Shown here one piece after another: positions 42,425 through 53,164 of a stretch of DNA of 64,000 nucleotides. The DNA is from Spirochaetaceae bacterium (GTDB taxonomy: Bacteria; Spirochaetota; Leptospiria; Leptospirales; Leptonemataceae), in assembly GCA_002729885.1 (NCBI GenBank), contig PBUB01000018.1, forward strand, positions 1 through 64,000, read 5' to 3'. A program made the position numbers and the translations under genes. Under the pieces are notes generated by a model that saw only the letters and a program-made list of their open reading frames with translations, did no database searches and was not told the origin of the DNA. The stretch's first letter is position 1. Each line of letters opens with the position of its first letter.

Positions 42425-44286
42425 GCAATATGGATCGACGTCAGATCTTTCTTGACTTCCTCCAGGATTCCATCGAACTTCTGGAAGAGATTGAAAAGCA
42501 GATCCTTGAGCTCGAGGGCTGCCTGGGAAAATCTACATCCAGCTGTTCCGAACTGGTGAACGCTCTATTTCGCTCCTTTCATACCTTAAAAGGCAGTTCC
42601 GGTTTCTTCGATCTATCTCTCATTGTTTTAATAAGTCATGAAGCAGAGACCATGCTGGATGTCTTTCGCTCCAGCGAAATCATAATTACCGACGAATATA
42701 TCGATGCATTGATGCAATGCCAGGAGCTACTTGCAGGATACATCCAGCAGCTGGAAAGAAATCCGGACAATTCAGATCCGAATGCCTTTGCAAAGGATTC
42801 CAGCGACCTGAAAACCAGGCTGGAAGGCTTGAATCAGGAAATTCGCACCGGTTTACAGGAAACCTCTGCGACGCCCCTGGAAACAGAAGTCGTTGAAGAT
42901 ACGGAAGTAATCCAGGAACGCAGAAAGACGGATACGCCGGAGGCCGCTCCCAGGTTTACTCTATTTGAAGAAGATCCTCCGGCGGAAAAAAGCAGCGAAA
43001 TAAACGTAGGCAACAGTGTGGAACTGGCCGTGTCCAGGAAGAATGGCGATGGTCCTACACCGGCAACAGAAACTGCGGTGCGGCCCGGTAGAAGCATTCG
43101 CATAGATGTGGCCAAGCTGGATGCTCTGATGGAGCTTGTAGGCGAATTCAGCATTGGAGTCTCTCTGGTGGACGATGCTACCCAGAGGCATCGTTCGGAT
43201 GCAGAGCTTCTGAGCCGTCGTATGAATTTGCTCAAGAAGACAGCCAGGCATCTTCAGGAACTATCTCTCTCGCTTAGAATGGTTCCTGTAATGAATGTTT
43301 TCGAGAAAACCAAGCGATTGGTTCGGGATCTACAGAGAAAAACCAAAAAGTCTCTGTCTCTGACTCTGAAGGGTGGCGATACGGAGCTGGATAAAAACGT
43401 TGTGGATCTACTTTCAGAGCCACTGGTGCATTTGCTGCGAAATGCTGTGGATCATGGTCTGGAATCTTCGGAGGAACGAGTGGCGAAGGGAAAGCCTGCT
43501 GCCGGCCGATTAATTCTGGAAGCCCGTTACAGCGGCGGGGAGGCCTGGATTTTGCTGAGAGATGATGGCAGAGGTCTGGACCGGGAAAAGATCATTTCCC
43601 GGGCAAGAGAATCCGGCCTGCTCAAAGGAAATCCGGATACTCTTACAGATCGCCAGGTATGGTCTTTTATTTTCAAACCCGGTTTTTCTACCCGCGGCGA
43701 TGTTACTGAAATGTCCGGACGGGGAGTGGGCATGGATGTCGTGGAAAGAATGGTAAACCGAGTAAATGGCAGAATCGACATCTACACCCGGCACGATCGG
43801 GGAACTCTTTTTGTGCTGAAGATACCTTTAACGCTGTCACTTCTGGAGGGTATGGTTATTCGCGTTGCCAATGATTATTTCATCATACCCACTACAGACA
43901 TTCGAGAATCCATCGTTTACGATGAAAGTGCAGAAAAGAGCATTTTTCGGGGTGTAAATTTCATTCAACTAAGGGAAGAATATATTCCGGTATTTACTCT
44001 GAATGACATCCTTTCCTACAGAAAGAAACGCACCATTTCGAATGCCCGTCCATTGCTGGTTATTATGGAGCATGAGAGAGAAGCCATTGGTCTTGTGGTG
44101 GATGAAGTCATTGGAAATACGACAGTGGTTGTAAAGTCTGTATTCGATATTCTGGGTTCTATTCATGGAGTATCTGGTTGTACTGTTCTGGGTAGCGGCC
44201 GAGTAGGATTGATTCTGGATGTAAAAAGCATTGTAGGGAAGTTTCAAAAGAAACTGGAGTCCGAATCTGTAGCCAGCGGCTCATAG
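42421..44286 (+). CDS. cheA: Chemotaxis histidine kinase CheA
   Basis: A 621-residue kinase. P1 HPt domain has phospho-His54 in SFHTLKGSSG. A disordered, acidic linker (about residues 115-225) replaces a recognisable CheY-binding P2 domain. P3 dimerisation, P4 ATPase (N-box LRNAVDHGLESSEER, G1 DDGRGLD, G2 GRGVGMDVV) and the P5 CheW-like regulatory domain follow. The GTG start overlaps cheW (GTGA). It phosphorylates CheY and CheB encoded downstream. Confidence 0.95.
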   Translation: MSNMDRRQIFLDFLQDSIELLEEIEKQILELEGCLGKSTSSCSELVNALFRSFHTLKGSSGFFDLSLIVLISHEAETMLDVFRSSEIIITDEYIDALMQCQELLAGYIQQLERNPDNSDPNAFAKDSSDLKTRLEGLNQEIRTGLQETSATPLETEVVEDTEVIQERRKTDTPEAAPRFTLFEEDPPAEKSSEINVGNSVELAVSRKNGDGPTPATETAVRPGRSIRIDVAKLDALMELVGEFSIGVSLVDDATQRHRSDAELLSRRMNLLKKTARHLQELSLSLRMVPVMNVFEKTKRLVRDLQRKTKKSLSLTLKGGDTELDKNVVDLLSEPLVHLLRNAVDHGLESSEERVAKGKPAAGRLILEARYSGGEAWILLRDDGRGLDREKIISRARESGLLKGNPDTLTDRQVWSFIFKPGFSTRGDVTEMSGRGVGMDVVERMVNRVNGRIDIYTRHDRGTLFVLKIPLTLSLLEGMVIRVANDYFIIPTTDIRESIVYDESAEKSIFRGVNFIQLREEYIPVFTLNDILSYRKKRTISNARPLLVIMEHEREAIGLVVDEVIGNTTVVVKSVFDILGSIHGVSGCTVLGSGRVGLILDVKSIVGKFQKKLESESVASGS

Positions 44287-44339
44287 ACGGAATCGAAGGG
44301 GACTTGGCGGGGTTCATATAATGCAGGCAGGAGGTGCAG

Positions 44340-45401
44340 GTGCAAAAGATTCGCGTACTGGTTGTAGACGATGATCGAACGGTAAGACGTATGCTGGCTG
44401 CGGGCCTGCAGCAGGATCCCACTATTGAAGTAGTAGGAGAAGCCACAGATCCCTATAATGCCAGAGACAAAATCGTAGAGCTCCAACCGGATGTGATGAC
44501 CCTGGATGTGGAAATGCCCCGGATGAATGGTCTGGATTTTTTGCGCCGATTGATGCCGCAGTATCCCCTGGCGGTGATAATGGTAAGTTCGCTCACAGAG
44601 GAAGGCCGGTATGTTACTCTGGAAAGTCTGAAAGCCGGGGCTCTGGATTTTGTGGCAAAACCTGGCGGCTCCGGTGGCGATTTTGAATCCATGATTCTAG
44701 ATTTACGACAGAAGGTTCAGATGGCGGCCAGGGTAGACATCAAGGAATTCGTAAAGACTCATTTGACCGATTCAAAGCCTTTTGCCCGGGAAAGAGCCCA
44801 GGGTTCCGGTATTTCGCTCATTGTTGTTGGGGCGTCCACCGGGGGAACTCAGGCTTTCAGCTATATTCTGGAACGTCTGCCCGAAAATACGCCGGGAATT
44901 CTGGTGGTGCAACATATGGCACCGGGCTTTACCGGGACTTATGCAAATACTCTTAATAAGCATACTTTACTGGAAGTGAAAGAAGCGGAAACCCTGGATC
45001 TAATCATGCCCGGACGGGTACTGGTGGCTCCGGGTAATCAGCATATGGCTGTGAAAGAAGAAGGTAACTCCATGCGAGTGAATCTGTTTGAATACGAAAA
45101 GGTTAACGGCCATCGTCCGTCTGTGGATGTAACTTTTAACTCTGTAGCGGAATCCTCGGCTGCTTCATCGGCAATTGGAGTGTTGCTTACAGGTATGGGT
45201 AAAGACGGCGCCAGAGGATTGTTGAGCCTCCGTAGAGCAGGAGCGCGAACCATTGCCCAGGATGAAAAGAGCTCTATAGTCTATGGAATGCCGCAGGCTG
45301 CCAGAGAGCTGGATGCAGTGGAGCAGGAACTATCCCTGGAAGAAATTCCCGGTGCCATTATGAATTTACTGGAGTCCCATCGACCGGGGGCACCGCGATG
45401 A
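44340..45401 (+). CDS. cheB: Chemotaxis methylesterase CheB
   Basis: A 353-residue response regulator/methylesterase that demethylates receptors. The REC domain has the phospho-Asp in MTLDVEMPRMNG. The catalytic domain has Ser in GASTGGTQAF, His in VVQHMAPGFTGTY and Asp in LLTGMGKDGARG. A GTG at 44340 is chosen as start because AGGAGG (44329-44334) lies 5 bases upstream. It overlaps the next gene by 4 bases. cheR is not in the window. Confidence 0.94.
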   Translation: MQKIRVLVVDDDRTVRRMLAAGLQQDPTIEVVGEATDPYNARDKIVELQPDVMTLDVEMPRMNGLDFLRRLMPQYPLAVIMVSSLTEEGRYVTLESLKAGALDFVAKPGGSGGDFESMILDLRQKVQMAARVDIKEFVKTHLTDSKPFARERAQGSGISLIVVGASTGGTQAFSYILERLPENTPGILVVQHMAPGFTGTYANTLNKHTLLEVKEAETLDLIMPGRVLVAPGNQHMAVKEEGNSMRVNLFEYEKVNGHRPSVDVTFNSVAESSAASSAIGVLLTGMGKDGARGLLSLRRAGARTIAQDEKSSIVYGMPQAARELDAVEQELSLEEIPGAIMNLLESHRPGAPR

Positions 45402-46672
45402 TTCCACATATTCTTGCTATCGAAGATAATCGGGCCATTCGCGCTCTCCTTCAATCCTATCTGGAGAATGCAGGCTACACATTTGACCTTGCAGGAAATG
45501 CTGAAGAGGCGCTGGAGCTTCTGGCTGATTCCAGAAATCACGTTATAGTCACCGATCTAATACTGCCTGGCATTCACGGCGATGAGCTTCTGGAAAAGGC
45601 CCATAGCATCAATCCAGATATGATGGGTATTGTAATCTCTGCGAATCAGGATCTGAATCGCGTCACCCCGCTCATAGAAAAAAGCAATGTAGTGGATTAT
45701 CTTTCCAAGCCTTTTCAGGAAGCTCAGCTTAAACGGTGCGTAGATCTTGCGTATAGCAAACATCTGGTGCGCTCTAAAGAGCGAGTCATGAATGAGAAGG
45801 AACAGGCAGTCTACCAGGATTTTCTGGATACACTGGACTGGAAGACTGAACTGCAAACGCGGAGAACCGAAAGCATCGCAGTGCAGCTCATCTATCAATT
45901 GAACATCAGCTTCTTCCAGGGACAGGGAGTGGGTGGTTTAATCAGTGCCGTGGATCTACTGTTGAATCGAGCCAAACCAAATGCAGAGACTGGAAAGCTG
46001 GAAATTCAGCAGGAAGTAGTTTCCCTTCTCCAGGAAAATTTCGACGAAGCGCGAACCATGGCTGAAGCTTTCCAGGAAGCCCAGGAAATCATTCTCAGGG
46101 AGAAGCCGGTAGAGGAGGAATCACCCTGCAGTGTTGTCTGGAATATAGTCAAAGAAGAAGTGGCGAACCTGTCCGATGAAATTGCCATCAAACACCAGAG
46201 AGTGGAAGTAAGTGAGATGCCAGGCGGTGTTGGTGATAGAAAGATTCTTCTGGATGAGCCCCGGATGCGTCTGGCTATCAGGGAACTACTTTTCAATGCG
46301 ATGAAGTATTCTCCGGAATCCAGCGCCATCTATGTATTGTTTTTCTACAGAGGTGCGCACCTGGAGGTTAAGTTTCTGAATCCTCCTCCTGGTCAGTCCA
46401 TCGCCTATGAGGAGCTAACCGGCAGAAACGAATTGCTGGTATTTGAGCCATTTGTGCGCTTATCTCGCATGGTAGATGATCGATACCCGGATCGTTTTCG
46501 CTATGGTCTGGGCCTGACCGTGGTTCGGAAGATCGTTGAATTACATGGAGGGAATATCTTCATCTATACGATTAAAAACAATGTGTCGAATCGGGATACA
46601 GGTAAGGATATTTGTGTAACTTTGAGATTTCCATTCAGGGAGAGAGAAAATGAAGAAAATTCTGGTAGTTGA
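45398..46672 (+). CDS. Hybrid REC-HATPase protein of the che operon
   Basis: This 424-residue protein has an N-terminal receiver domain (phospho-Asp in VTDLILPGIHGDE, Lys in LSKPFQ) and a C-terminal GHKL ATPase (N-box IRELLFNAMKYSPES, G2-like FRYGLGLTVVRKIVELHGG). The helical region between (about residues 125-260) contains no evident phospho-accepting His in an H-box (ESIAVQLIYQLNISFFQGQG), so it is not a standard histidine kinase. It could be a phosphatase or an allosteric partner of CheA or CheY. It overlaps cheB by 4 bases and cheY by 23. Confidence 0.85.
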   Translation: MIPHILAIEDNRAIRALLQSYLENAGYTFDLAGNAEEALELLADSRNHVIVTDLILPGIHGDELLEKAHSINPDMMGIVISANQDLNRVTPLIEKSNVVDYLSKPFQEAQLKRCVDLAYSKHLVRSKERVMNEKEQAVYQDFLDTLDWKTELQTRRTESIAVQLIYQLNISFFQGQGVGGLISAVDLLLNRAKPNAETGKLEIQQEVVSLLQENFDEARTMAEAFQEAQEIILREKPVEEESPCSVVWNIVKEEVANLSDEIAIKHQRVEVSEMPGGVGDRKILLDEPRMRLAIRELLFNAMKYSPESSAIYVLFFYRGAHLEVKFLNPPPGQSIAYEELTGRNELLVFEPFVRLSRMVDDRYPDRFRYGLGLTVVRKIVELHGGNIFIYTIKNNVSNRDTGKDICVTLRFPFRERENEENSGS

Positions 46673-47012
46673 TGATGCACCTACAGTAATCAAGCTTGTA
46701 AAATTCGCATTGCAGGATGAGTTCGATGTGGACTCTGCATCGGACGGTAATGAAGCCCTCCAGAGAATTGAGCAGACTTCCTACGATATGGGTATTTTTG
46801 ATATAAACATGCCTGGAATGAACGGTATTGAGCTAACCAGGAAGGTAAAATCGATGCCGGATCGTGCAGATATGAAAATCGTCATTCTCTCCACCGAATC
46901 CTCGGATGATATGAAGGCCCAGGGAAGGGAAGCCGGCGCTCTGGGATGGATGGTGAAGCCTTTCCGCGAGCAGGATCTCAGAGATTTAATGGGCTCTGTC
47001 TTCGGATCCTAA
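46650..47012 (+). CDS. cheY: CheY-like response regulator
   Basis: A 120-residue single receiver domain: acidic pocket VVDDAPT, phospho-Asp in GIFDINMPGMNG, switch residues in ILSTESS, and Lys in WMVKPFRE. GGGAGAGAG lies just before the ATG, within the 3' end of the preceding gene. Presumably the output regulator of this che operon that binds the flagellar switch. Confidence 0.93.
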   Translation: MKKILVVDDAPTVIKLVKFALQDEFDVDSASDGNEALQRIEQTSYDMGIFDINMPGMNGIELTRKVKSMPDRADMKIVILSTESSDDMKAQGREAGALGWMVKPFREQDLRDLMGSVFGS

Positions 47013-47046
47013 AACGGAGATTGAAGCCTTTTCGCCGGTTCGCCGT

Positions 47047-49416
47047 TTAGCTGGATGCCTGAACAGCTCTGGCCGGATTAAAATCGTATACGAAAAGCGG
47101 AAGATCTTCCGACTTCAGGGGCGGGGAAAAGTAATATCCCTGCCAGCCGTATACATCGGTGACCGATCGAATGCGGCTTAGATTGGACTCATCTTCGATT
47201 CCTTCTATAATAACTGTAAGATCCATCTGTCGGGCCATCAGGCCCACGGCCTCAATGATGCTGGCATGAGCAGCAGAGCTGGCCGAACGTTGCACAAACA
47301 CTCGGTCCACCTTGATGCAGTCCACCGGGAAGGAATCCAGATAGGCAAGACTGGAATAACCGGTTCCAAAATCATCGAAAGCGATGGAGACTCCATGACT
47401 GCGCAATGTTGACAGATTCTGTTCCAGGGTTTCTCCTTTTTGAGCCAGGAGAGATTCTGTGATTTCGATTTTCAGATGCTCCGGAGAAAGACCGGACTTT
47501 TCCCAGAGTCGAAGAGCGCGGTGCGCGAAGGATCCCTGGAGTAACTGCGGAACAGCAACATTTATCGAATAGAAATCTAGAATCAATCCCTCGGATTTCC
47601 ATCTGGCTGCCTGCTCTGCAACGTGCTGAAAAATCCAGTTTCCCAGATCCAGAATCACCGGGTCCTTCTCAGCTACAGGAATAAATGCATTGGGTCCCAG
47701 AAGTCTGCCGTTGCTGGAATCCTGCCATCGAATTAATGATTCGCATCCAATGATTCGGTCGCCGGATCCAGAAATTACCGGCTGATAGTGCATTACGAAT
47801 TCATTGCCCTCTATTCCGGATCGAATTCGATTCAGCAACTGGAAGTGACTGTGTCCGGCCGTTTCTGGTGGATCATTCATGATGGCCCACTGAACATCCA
47901 TGGAATTGCGAAGTCGAACGAATTGCTGATTGATCCAGAGAAGCATTCTTTCCAGTGGATCAATGGTTGTTGTGTAGGCCAGAGACAGAGGAGAAGCTAC
48001 CATCAAAGCCTTTAGCTGAATTTCTGTATTTCCCAGAAACATCGGTCGGCGAAAGAAGGCTTCCAGCTCCACCATTAGTTCCGGCAAGGGAAGTTCTGGA
48101 TCGGAGCCACTGGTATTACGGTAGAGCAACACAAGATGGGAATCATCCCAGCGACCCAGATACTGAAATCCTTTGAAATGATCCTTGAGGCTATCGGCCA
48201 GCTGACGAATGAGCAAATCCCCGCCAGAATAGCCTTCGCTTTCTACTACCTCTCTGAAGTTTTCCAGGGAAATTACCACCACGGAATAGTTTCGGTCCAT
48301 CTCCTGTTTATTGGATTCATAGATGGCCATGATACCTGCGCGATTGGGCAGCTCGGTGACCGGATCTGCCAGAGTCAATCGCCGTAGCAATGCCTCTGCT
48401 TTGGATCTCCAATCATTTTCTTTTTGTAACTTACGGTTGGATTCCTGAAGCATTCTGGTTCGTTCTACTACGAGCTCTTCCAGATGGTCCTTCATAAGAT
48501 TGAGAGCCTGATTGGCCTTCTTTTGCTCTCTGGAATACAGACTTACAAGCCACATGGAGCCGACCACAAATACTATGTAGGAATGCAATGTGAAAGTATC
48601 GATTAATGGATCGCCGATGGTAAAGGGGGAGCGACCGAGAGTAGTGGCAAACCAGACAGAAATGGAATGTAATATGAGTGCGCCCAGAACCCAGACAATG
48701 GAAAAACCTGCTGCCAGATAAAGTAGTGCAGGCATGGCAATGAGCAATGCCAGTCGATCCAGTGCACTGGCTTCTGGAAACAGGATCCAAATAGTGGCAG
48801 GCATAAGGATGACGGTGACCGTGGCAATATAGGCAAGAGGACGAGAAAGCTCCAGATCCAGGGATCGACCTACGATGCAGCGGCTAATTAATACTCCCAG
48901 AAGCAATACAGATAACGTTGATGCGTTTGCCTCCAGCACAGAGCGGTACAACCAGTCCATTCCTCCAATGGCTTCTCTGTGAATATACAGAATTGGAAGA
49001 ACCAGTATCAGGCTCAGAGTAAACATCACTGCATAATGTTCACCCACGTGGCTCGGCCGATTGATAAGCCCTCCCTGAAGTCTTCTTTTTACGAATCGGG
49101 CTGTGATGTATGGTGCAGCAATGTTTCGAAATGTGGCCAGGACTGCAGTAGCCAGAGGCATCTCAATTCCCAGTGAGTTGAACCAGAGGATGAGGCGAAA
49201 CAGCATCAAAACTGCAACAAGGATTACGGTCACTGGTTTGCTTCTAAGTGTCAGGGCAAAAACAGTACCGGCCACCAGCGGAAGCACGAAAGTATTGGCA
49301 GGATTGTAGAAGGCCAGAGCGTAGGTAAGCTCAATGGCCACCATGGCAAAGAGAGTAAGAAGCAGCCAGTGCCAGATTCGATCCATCCTTTGAAGGAAGG
49401 CAAGGGGAGCAGCCAT
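47047..49416 (-). CDS. Membrane GGDEF-EAL protein (degenerate GGDEF)
   Basis: This 789-residue protein has an N-terminal block of about eight to nine membrane helices (residues 15-300), a helical linker, a GGDEF domain whose signature is lost (EGYSGGDLLI) and an EAL domain with GCESLIRW (ESL variant), FDDFGTGYSSLAYL and VIIEGIEDES. The cyclase is presumably inactive; the c-di-GMP phosphodiesterase may be active, as its metal-binding residues appear kept. Start is supported by AGGA 8 bases upstream. It is a tandem paralogue of the next gene and convergent with the che operon. Confidence 0.9.
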   Translation of the reverse strand: MAAPLAFLQRMDRIWHWLLLTLFAMVAIELTYALAFYNPANTFVLPLVAGTVFALTLRSKPVTVILVAVLMLFRLILWFNSLGIEMPLATAVLATFRNIAAPYITARFVKRRLQGGLINRPSHVGEHYAVMFTLSLILVLPILYIHREAIGGMDWLYRSVLEANASTLSVLLLGVLISRCIVGRSLDLELSRPLAYIATVTVILMPATIWILFPEASALDRLALLIAMPALLYLAAGFSIVWVLGALILHSISVWFATTLGRSPFTIGDPLIDTFTLHSYIVFVVGSMWLVSLYSREQKKANQALNLMKDHLEELVVERTRMLQESNRKLQKENDWRSKAEALLRRLTLADPVTELPNRAGIMAIYESNKQEMDRNYSVVVISLENFREVVESEGYSGGDLLIRQLADSLKDHFKGFQYLGRWDDSHLVLLYRNTSGSDPELPLPELMVELEAFFRRPMFLGNTEIQLKALMVASPLSLAYTTTIDPLERMLLWINQQFVRLRNSMDVQWAIMNDPPETAGHSHFQLLNRIRSGIEGNEFVMHYQPVISGSGDRIIGCESLIRWQDSSNGRLLGPNAFIPVAEKDPVILDLGNWIFQHVAEQAARWKSEGLILDFYSINVAVPQLLQGSFAHRALRLWEKSGLSPEHLKIEITESLLAQKGETLEQNLSTLRSHGVSIAFDDFGTGYSSLAYLDSFPVDCIKVDRVFVQRSASSAAHASIIEAVGLMARQMDLTVIIEGIEDESNLSRIRSVTDVYGWQGYYFSPPLKSEDLPLFVYDFNPARAVQASS

Positions 49417-49433
49417 TGGCAGATCCTGACGTC

Positions 49434-51773
49434 TTACATCGAGCCTGTCAGCAATTTTCCTGGAAATTGCAGAGCATACTGCTCAAATTCAACGGCGGGT
49501 AAAGGTCGCGAAAACAGAAATCCCTGCCAGCCAGTAACCGGAGTGAGTTCTCGAATCTGATCCAGACTGGATCGCTCTTCCACGCCTTCTACTATTACCT
49601 CAAGATCCAGTTGCTGAGCAATTAAGCCCATGGCTTCAATCACCGCTCTTGAGTTGGAGCCCGCTGTGAGCTTCTGGACAAACACCCGGTCGATCTTGAT
49701 CGAATCTACGGGAAAGCGATCTAGATAAGAAAGGGAAGAAAAGCCTGTACCAAAGTCATCAAATGCAATGGAAATTCCAGCTTTTCGAAGCTGTTCCAGA
49801 TTCCCTCGAATTATGGGATGGTCCATGGCAAGGATCGATTCTGTAATTTCTATTTTTAGCTTTCGGGTATCGCAACCGGAACCTTTCCAGATATTCAAAG
49901 CTCGCAAAGCAAAGTCTGGATCCGTTAGCTGTCGCACAGATGTATTTACCGAGTAAAGGTTAAGATCCAGCTCCTTCCAGGCTCTGGCCTGCCGGGCCAC
50001 CTGGTCAAGCATGGAATATCCCAGATCCATGATCAGATCCGTTCTTTCTGCGATGGCAATGAATGCTTCCGGGCCCATTATCTGTCCCTGGTTGTTCCAG
50101 CGAATGAGAGCTTCGCAACCCAGAAGCTTCTGTAGATCATTGGAAACAATTGGCTGAAAGTGTGCGAAGAAATCTCCTGCTTGAATACCACCTTTGATCT
50201 GTTGATGGATTCTGTAGCCCGAGCCCTGCTGGTTCTTTTCTGCAGCTGTGGCAACTGTGAAGGAGCTTTTGGATTTGCGAAGATCCTGCAGACTGGAGGC
50301 GGCGATGAGAAAAAAATCAGAAAGTGGGTCTGGATCCCTGGTATTGAGCAGATTAACCGGCACAGCCACAATCAAAGCTTCCACGGAAAGGGAATCCGGG
50401 CCCAGAGCTACAGGGTCCTTTAGCTTTCCTGAAATGTCCTGGAGCAGTTCCGGAAGCGTGCGATTATCTTTATTTCGATTGTCCAGCAGAATGGCAAAAC
50501 TGCTATCATCCCACCGGGCAATTACGCGGTCGCGACCTACAAGGCCTTCGATTCTTCGCGAAAGAATACGAATTACCGAATCAGCCATCTCGTAGCCTTC
50601 GTTTTCCAGGATTTCCTGCAGGTTTTCCAGAGAGATGAGAGCAATGCAGCCTTCTCTGTATCGATCCAGTGCGTTCTGAAATGCCTGCTGTAGTCCTCTG
50701 CGATTCAGTAATTCTGTTACAGGATCGGTCATGGTAATCTGGCGAAGCAACTCCTCTGCCTGATTTCTGAGATCCACCTCCCGTTTTAAACTTTTGTTGG
50801 CTTCCTGCAGTTCTGCAGTTCTTGCTCCAATAATATCTTCAAGATGATTGTTCATCGCCTCAATGGCATTGAACGCTGTTTTCTGAGTCTTTCGCTGAAG
50901 TGCGATAACCCAGGCGCTGAGCACCACGAGAATTAGATATCCCTGAACGGAAACAGCAGTGGTAAATGAATCTCCAGAAGCGAAGGGGCCGGCGCCAAGA
51001 AGAGTGGCCACGCTAACCGACATACTGTGCAGAATAAGTCCCAGCAAAACCCATATAAGTGCGAAGTTGGAGGCCAGATAGAGCACTGCTGGCACAGCCA
51101 GTAATAATGACAGACGGGTAAGCTCCTGATTTCCCACCACAAAGAACCAGAGCATTACAGGAAGAAGTACTATGGCCAGAGCTACGAGATACCTGGGAAT
51201 CCGGGACTTGACCACCACGTATTCCTGGCCGGTGATCATGTAGGTAACAAACATTCCTACCAGAAGCACCGAAGCTGCAGAACCAATGCAATCGGCCAGA
51301 AGTCGGTAACCCCAGAAAAGATCATCCAGCTCGCCCCGAAAGAAATAATATAATGGGGCGCTGCTTATTAAATATAGAACCAGTACAATACCAAAGAGTC
51401 GGGCAATCTGAACCGGCGAATCGATTATTGCATTTTTTCTATCTCTGTGAAATACCAGAGCGGCTATAACGTTGGGAAGAGCAGCACTGAGGGTCATTGC
51501 CAGGGATCCCAGGGCAAGATCCACTCCGCCCATGTCCGGAGCCCATATCCACGTGCGTATAAAAAGGCATACGCAATAGAACAGGACAGCATATAGCCTG
51601 GAACGGGCGGTAAGGGCGAATATGGTTCCGCCTATGAGGCTGAAGATTAAAGGCTGCTTTGTGCCATAGGCCACCGAAGCGTAGGTTACTTCTATGGACA
51701 CAAAGGTGAGCACCAGCAGGGCCAGCCAGCCCTTGACAGTATTCAATTTGGCGATGCTTTTGAATGGGCCCAC
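49434..51773 (-). CDS. Membrane GGDEF-EAL protein, paralogue 2
   Basis: A 779-residue protein with the same layout as its neighbour: multiple N-terminal membrane helices, degenerate GGDEF (NEGYEMADSVIRIL), and an EAL domain with the canonical GCEALIRW, FDDFGTGFSSLSYLD and VIVEGVEE. It is thus a likely membrane-sensing c-di-GMP phosphodiesterase. GTG start at 51773, with AGG 6-7 bases upstream. It ends 17 bases before the other paralogue's start, so they form an operon. The 206-base gap to mdh holds no gene. Confidence 0.9.
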   Translation of the reverse strand: MGPFKSIAKLNTVKGWLALLVLTFVSIEVTYASVAYGTKQPLIFSLIGGTIFALTARSRLYAVLFYCVCLFIRTWIWAPDMGGVDLALGSLAMTLSAALPNVIAALVFHRDRKNAIIDSPVQIARLFGIVLVLYLISSAPLYYFFRGELDDLFWGYRLLADCIGSAASVLLVGMFVTYMITGQEYVVVKSRIPRYLVALAIVLLPVMLWFFVVGNQELTRLSLLLAVPAVLYLASNFALIWVLLGLILHSMSVSVATLLGAGPFASGDSFTTAVSVQGYLILVVLSAWVIALQRKTQKTAFNAIEAMNNHLEDIIGARTAELQEANKSLKREVDLRNQAEELLRQITMTDPVTELLNRRGLQQAFQNALDRYREGCIALISLENLQEILENEGYEMADSVIRILSRRIEGLVGRDRVIARWDDSSFAILLDNRNKDNRTLPELLQDISGKLKDPVALGPDSLSVEALIVAVPVNLLNTRDPDPLSDFFLIAASSLQDLRKSKSSFTVATAAEKNQQGSGYRIHQQIKGGIQAGDFFAHFQPIVSNDLQKLLGCEALIRWNNQGQIMGPEAFIAIAERTDLIMDLGYSMLDQVARQARAWKELDLNLYSVNTSVRQLTDPDFALRALNIWKGSGCDTRKLKIEITESILAMDHPIIRGNLEQLRKAGISIAFDDFGTGFSSLSYLDRFPVDSIKIDRVFVQKLTAGSNSRAVIEAMGLIAQQLDLEVIVEGVEERSSLDQIRELTPVTGWQGFLFSRPLPAVEFEQYALQFPGKLLTGSM

Positions 51774-51901
51774 AATCAGCCTGCCTGCTCGATATAACTA
51801 TGGGCCCTGTGGAAAATCGAGTGTTTTTCTTGCCATTTTCTGGATCTGGTGTCAGCGAGTGGTGCCCCAACGGACCAATAGGAGCGGGGTGAAAGGGTTG
51901 A

Positions 51902-52927
<1,026 letters not shown>

Positions 52928-53001
52928 GACGCATAAACGCATAAATCATTTCCCGGCTTTTCTCGTGCCAAACGATGGCCAGGAGAATAGCAGACGCAAG
53001 A

Positions 53002-53030
53002 AAGGCCTCCACATAAGGAGGCCTTTTTTT
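53002..53030 (+). terminator. Rho-independent terminator of mdh
   Basis: AAGGCCTCC-ACATAA-GGAGGCCTT followed by T7: a perfect 9-bp stem. Confidence 0.92.
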
Positions 53031-53164
53031 ACCCCAAAGTCTCTTTCCGGTGGAAGTTCTGGAATTACTGATCCTCTATCTCAACAGGTTTGACGAGGTT
53101 GGATTCCCGAACGGACTCCGGTACCGCGCCGAATTGCTCCTGGCGCGGCACTTTGTTGGAACCC

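Noticed and set aside
53124..53148. CCGCGCC/GGCGCGG hairpin as terminator of the DsbA-like gene
   Set aside because: The stem is sound, but no T-run follows on either strand.
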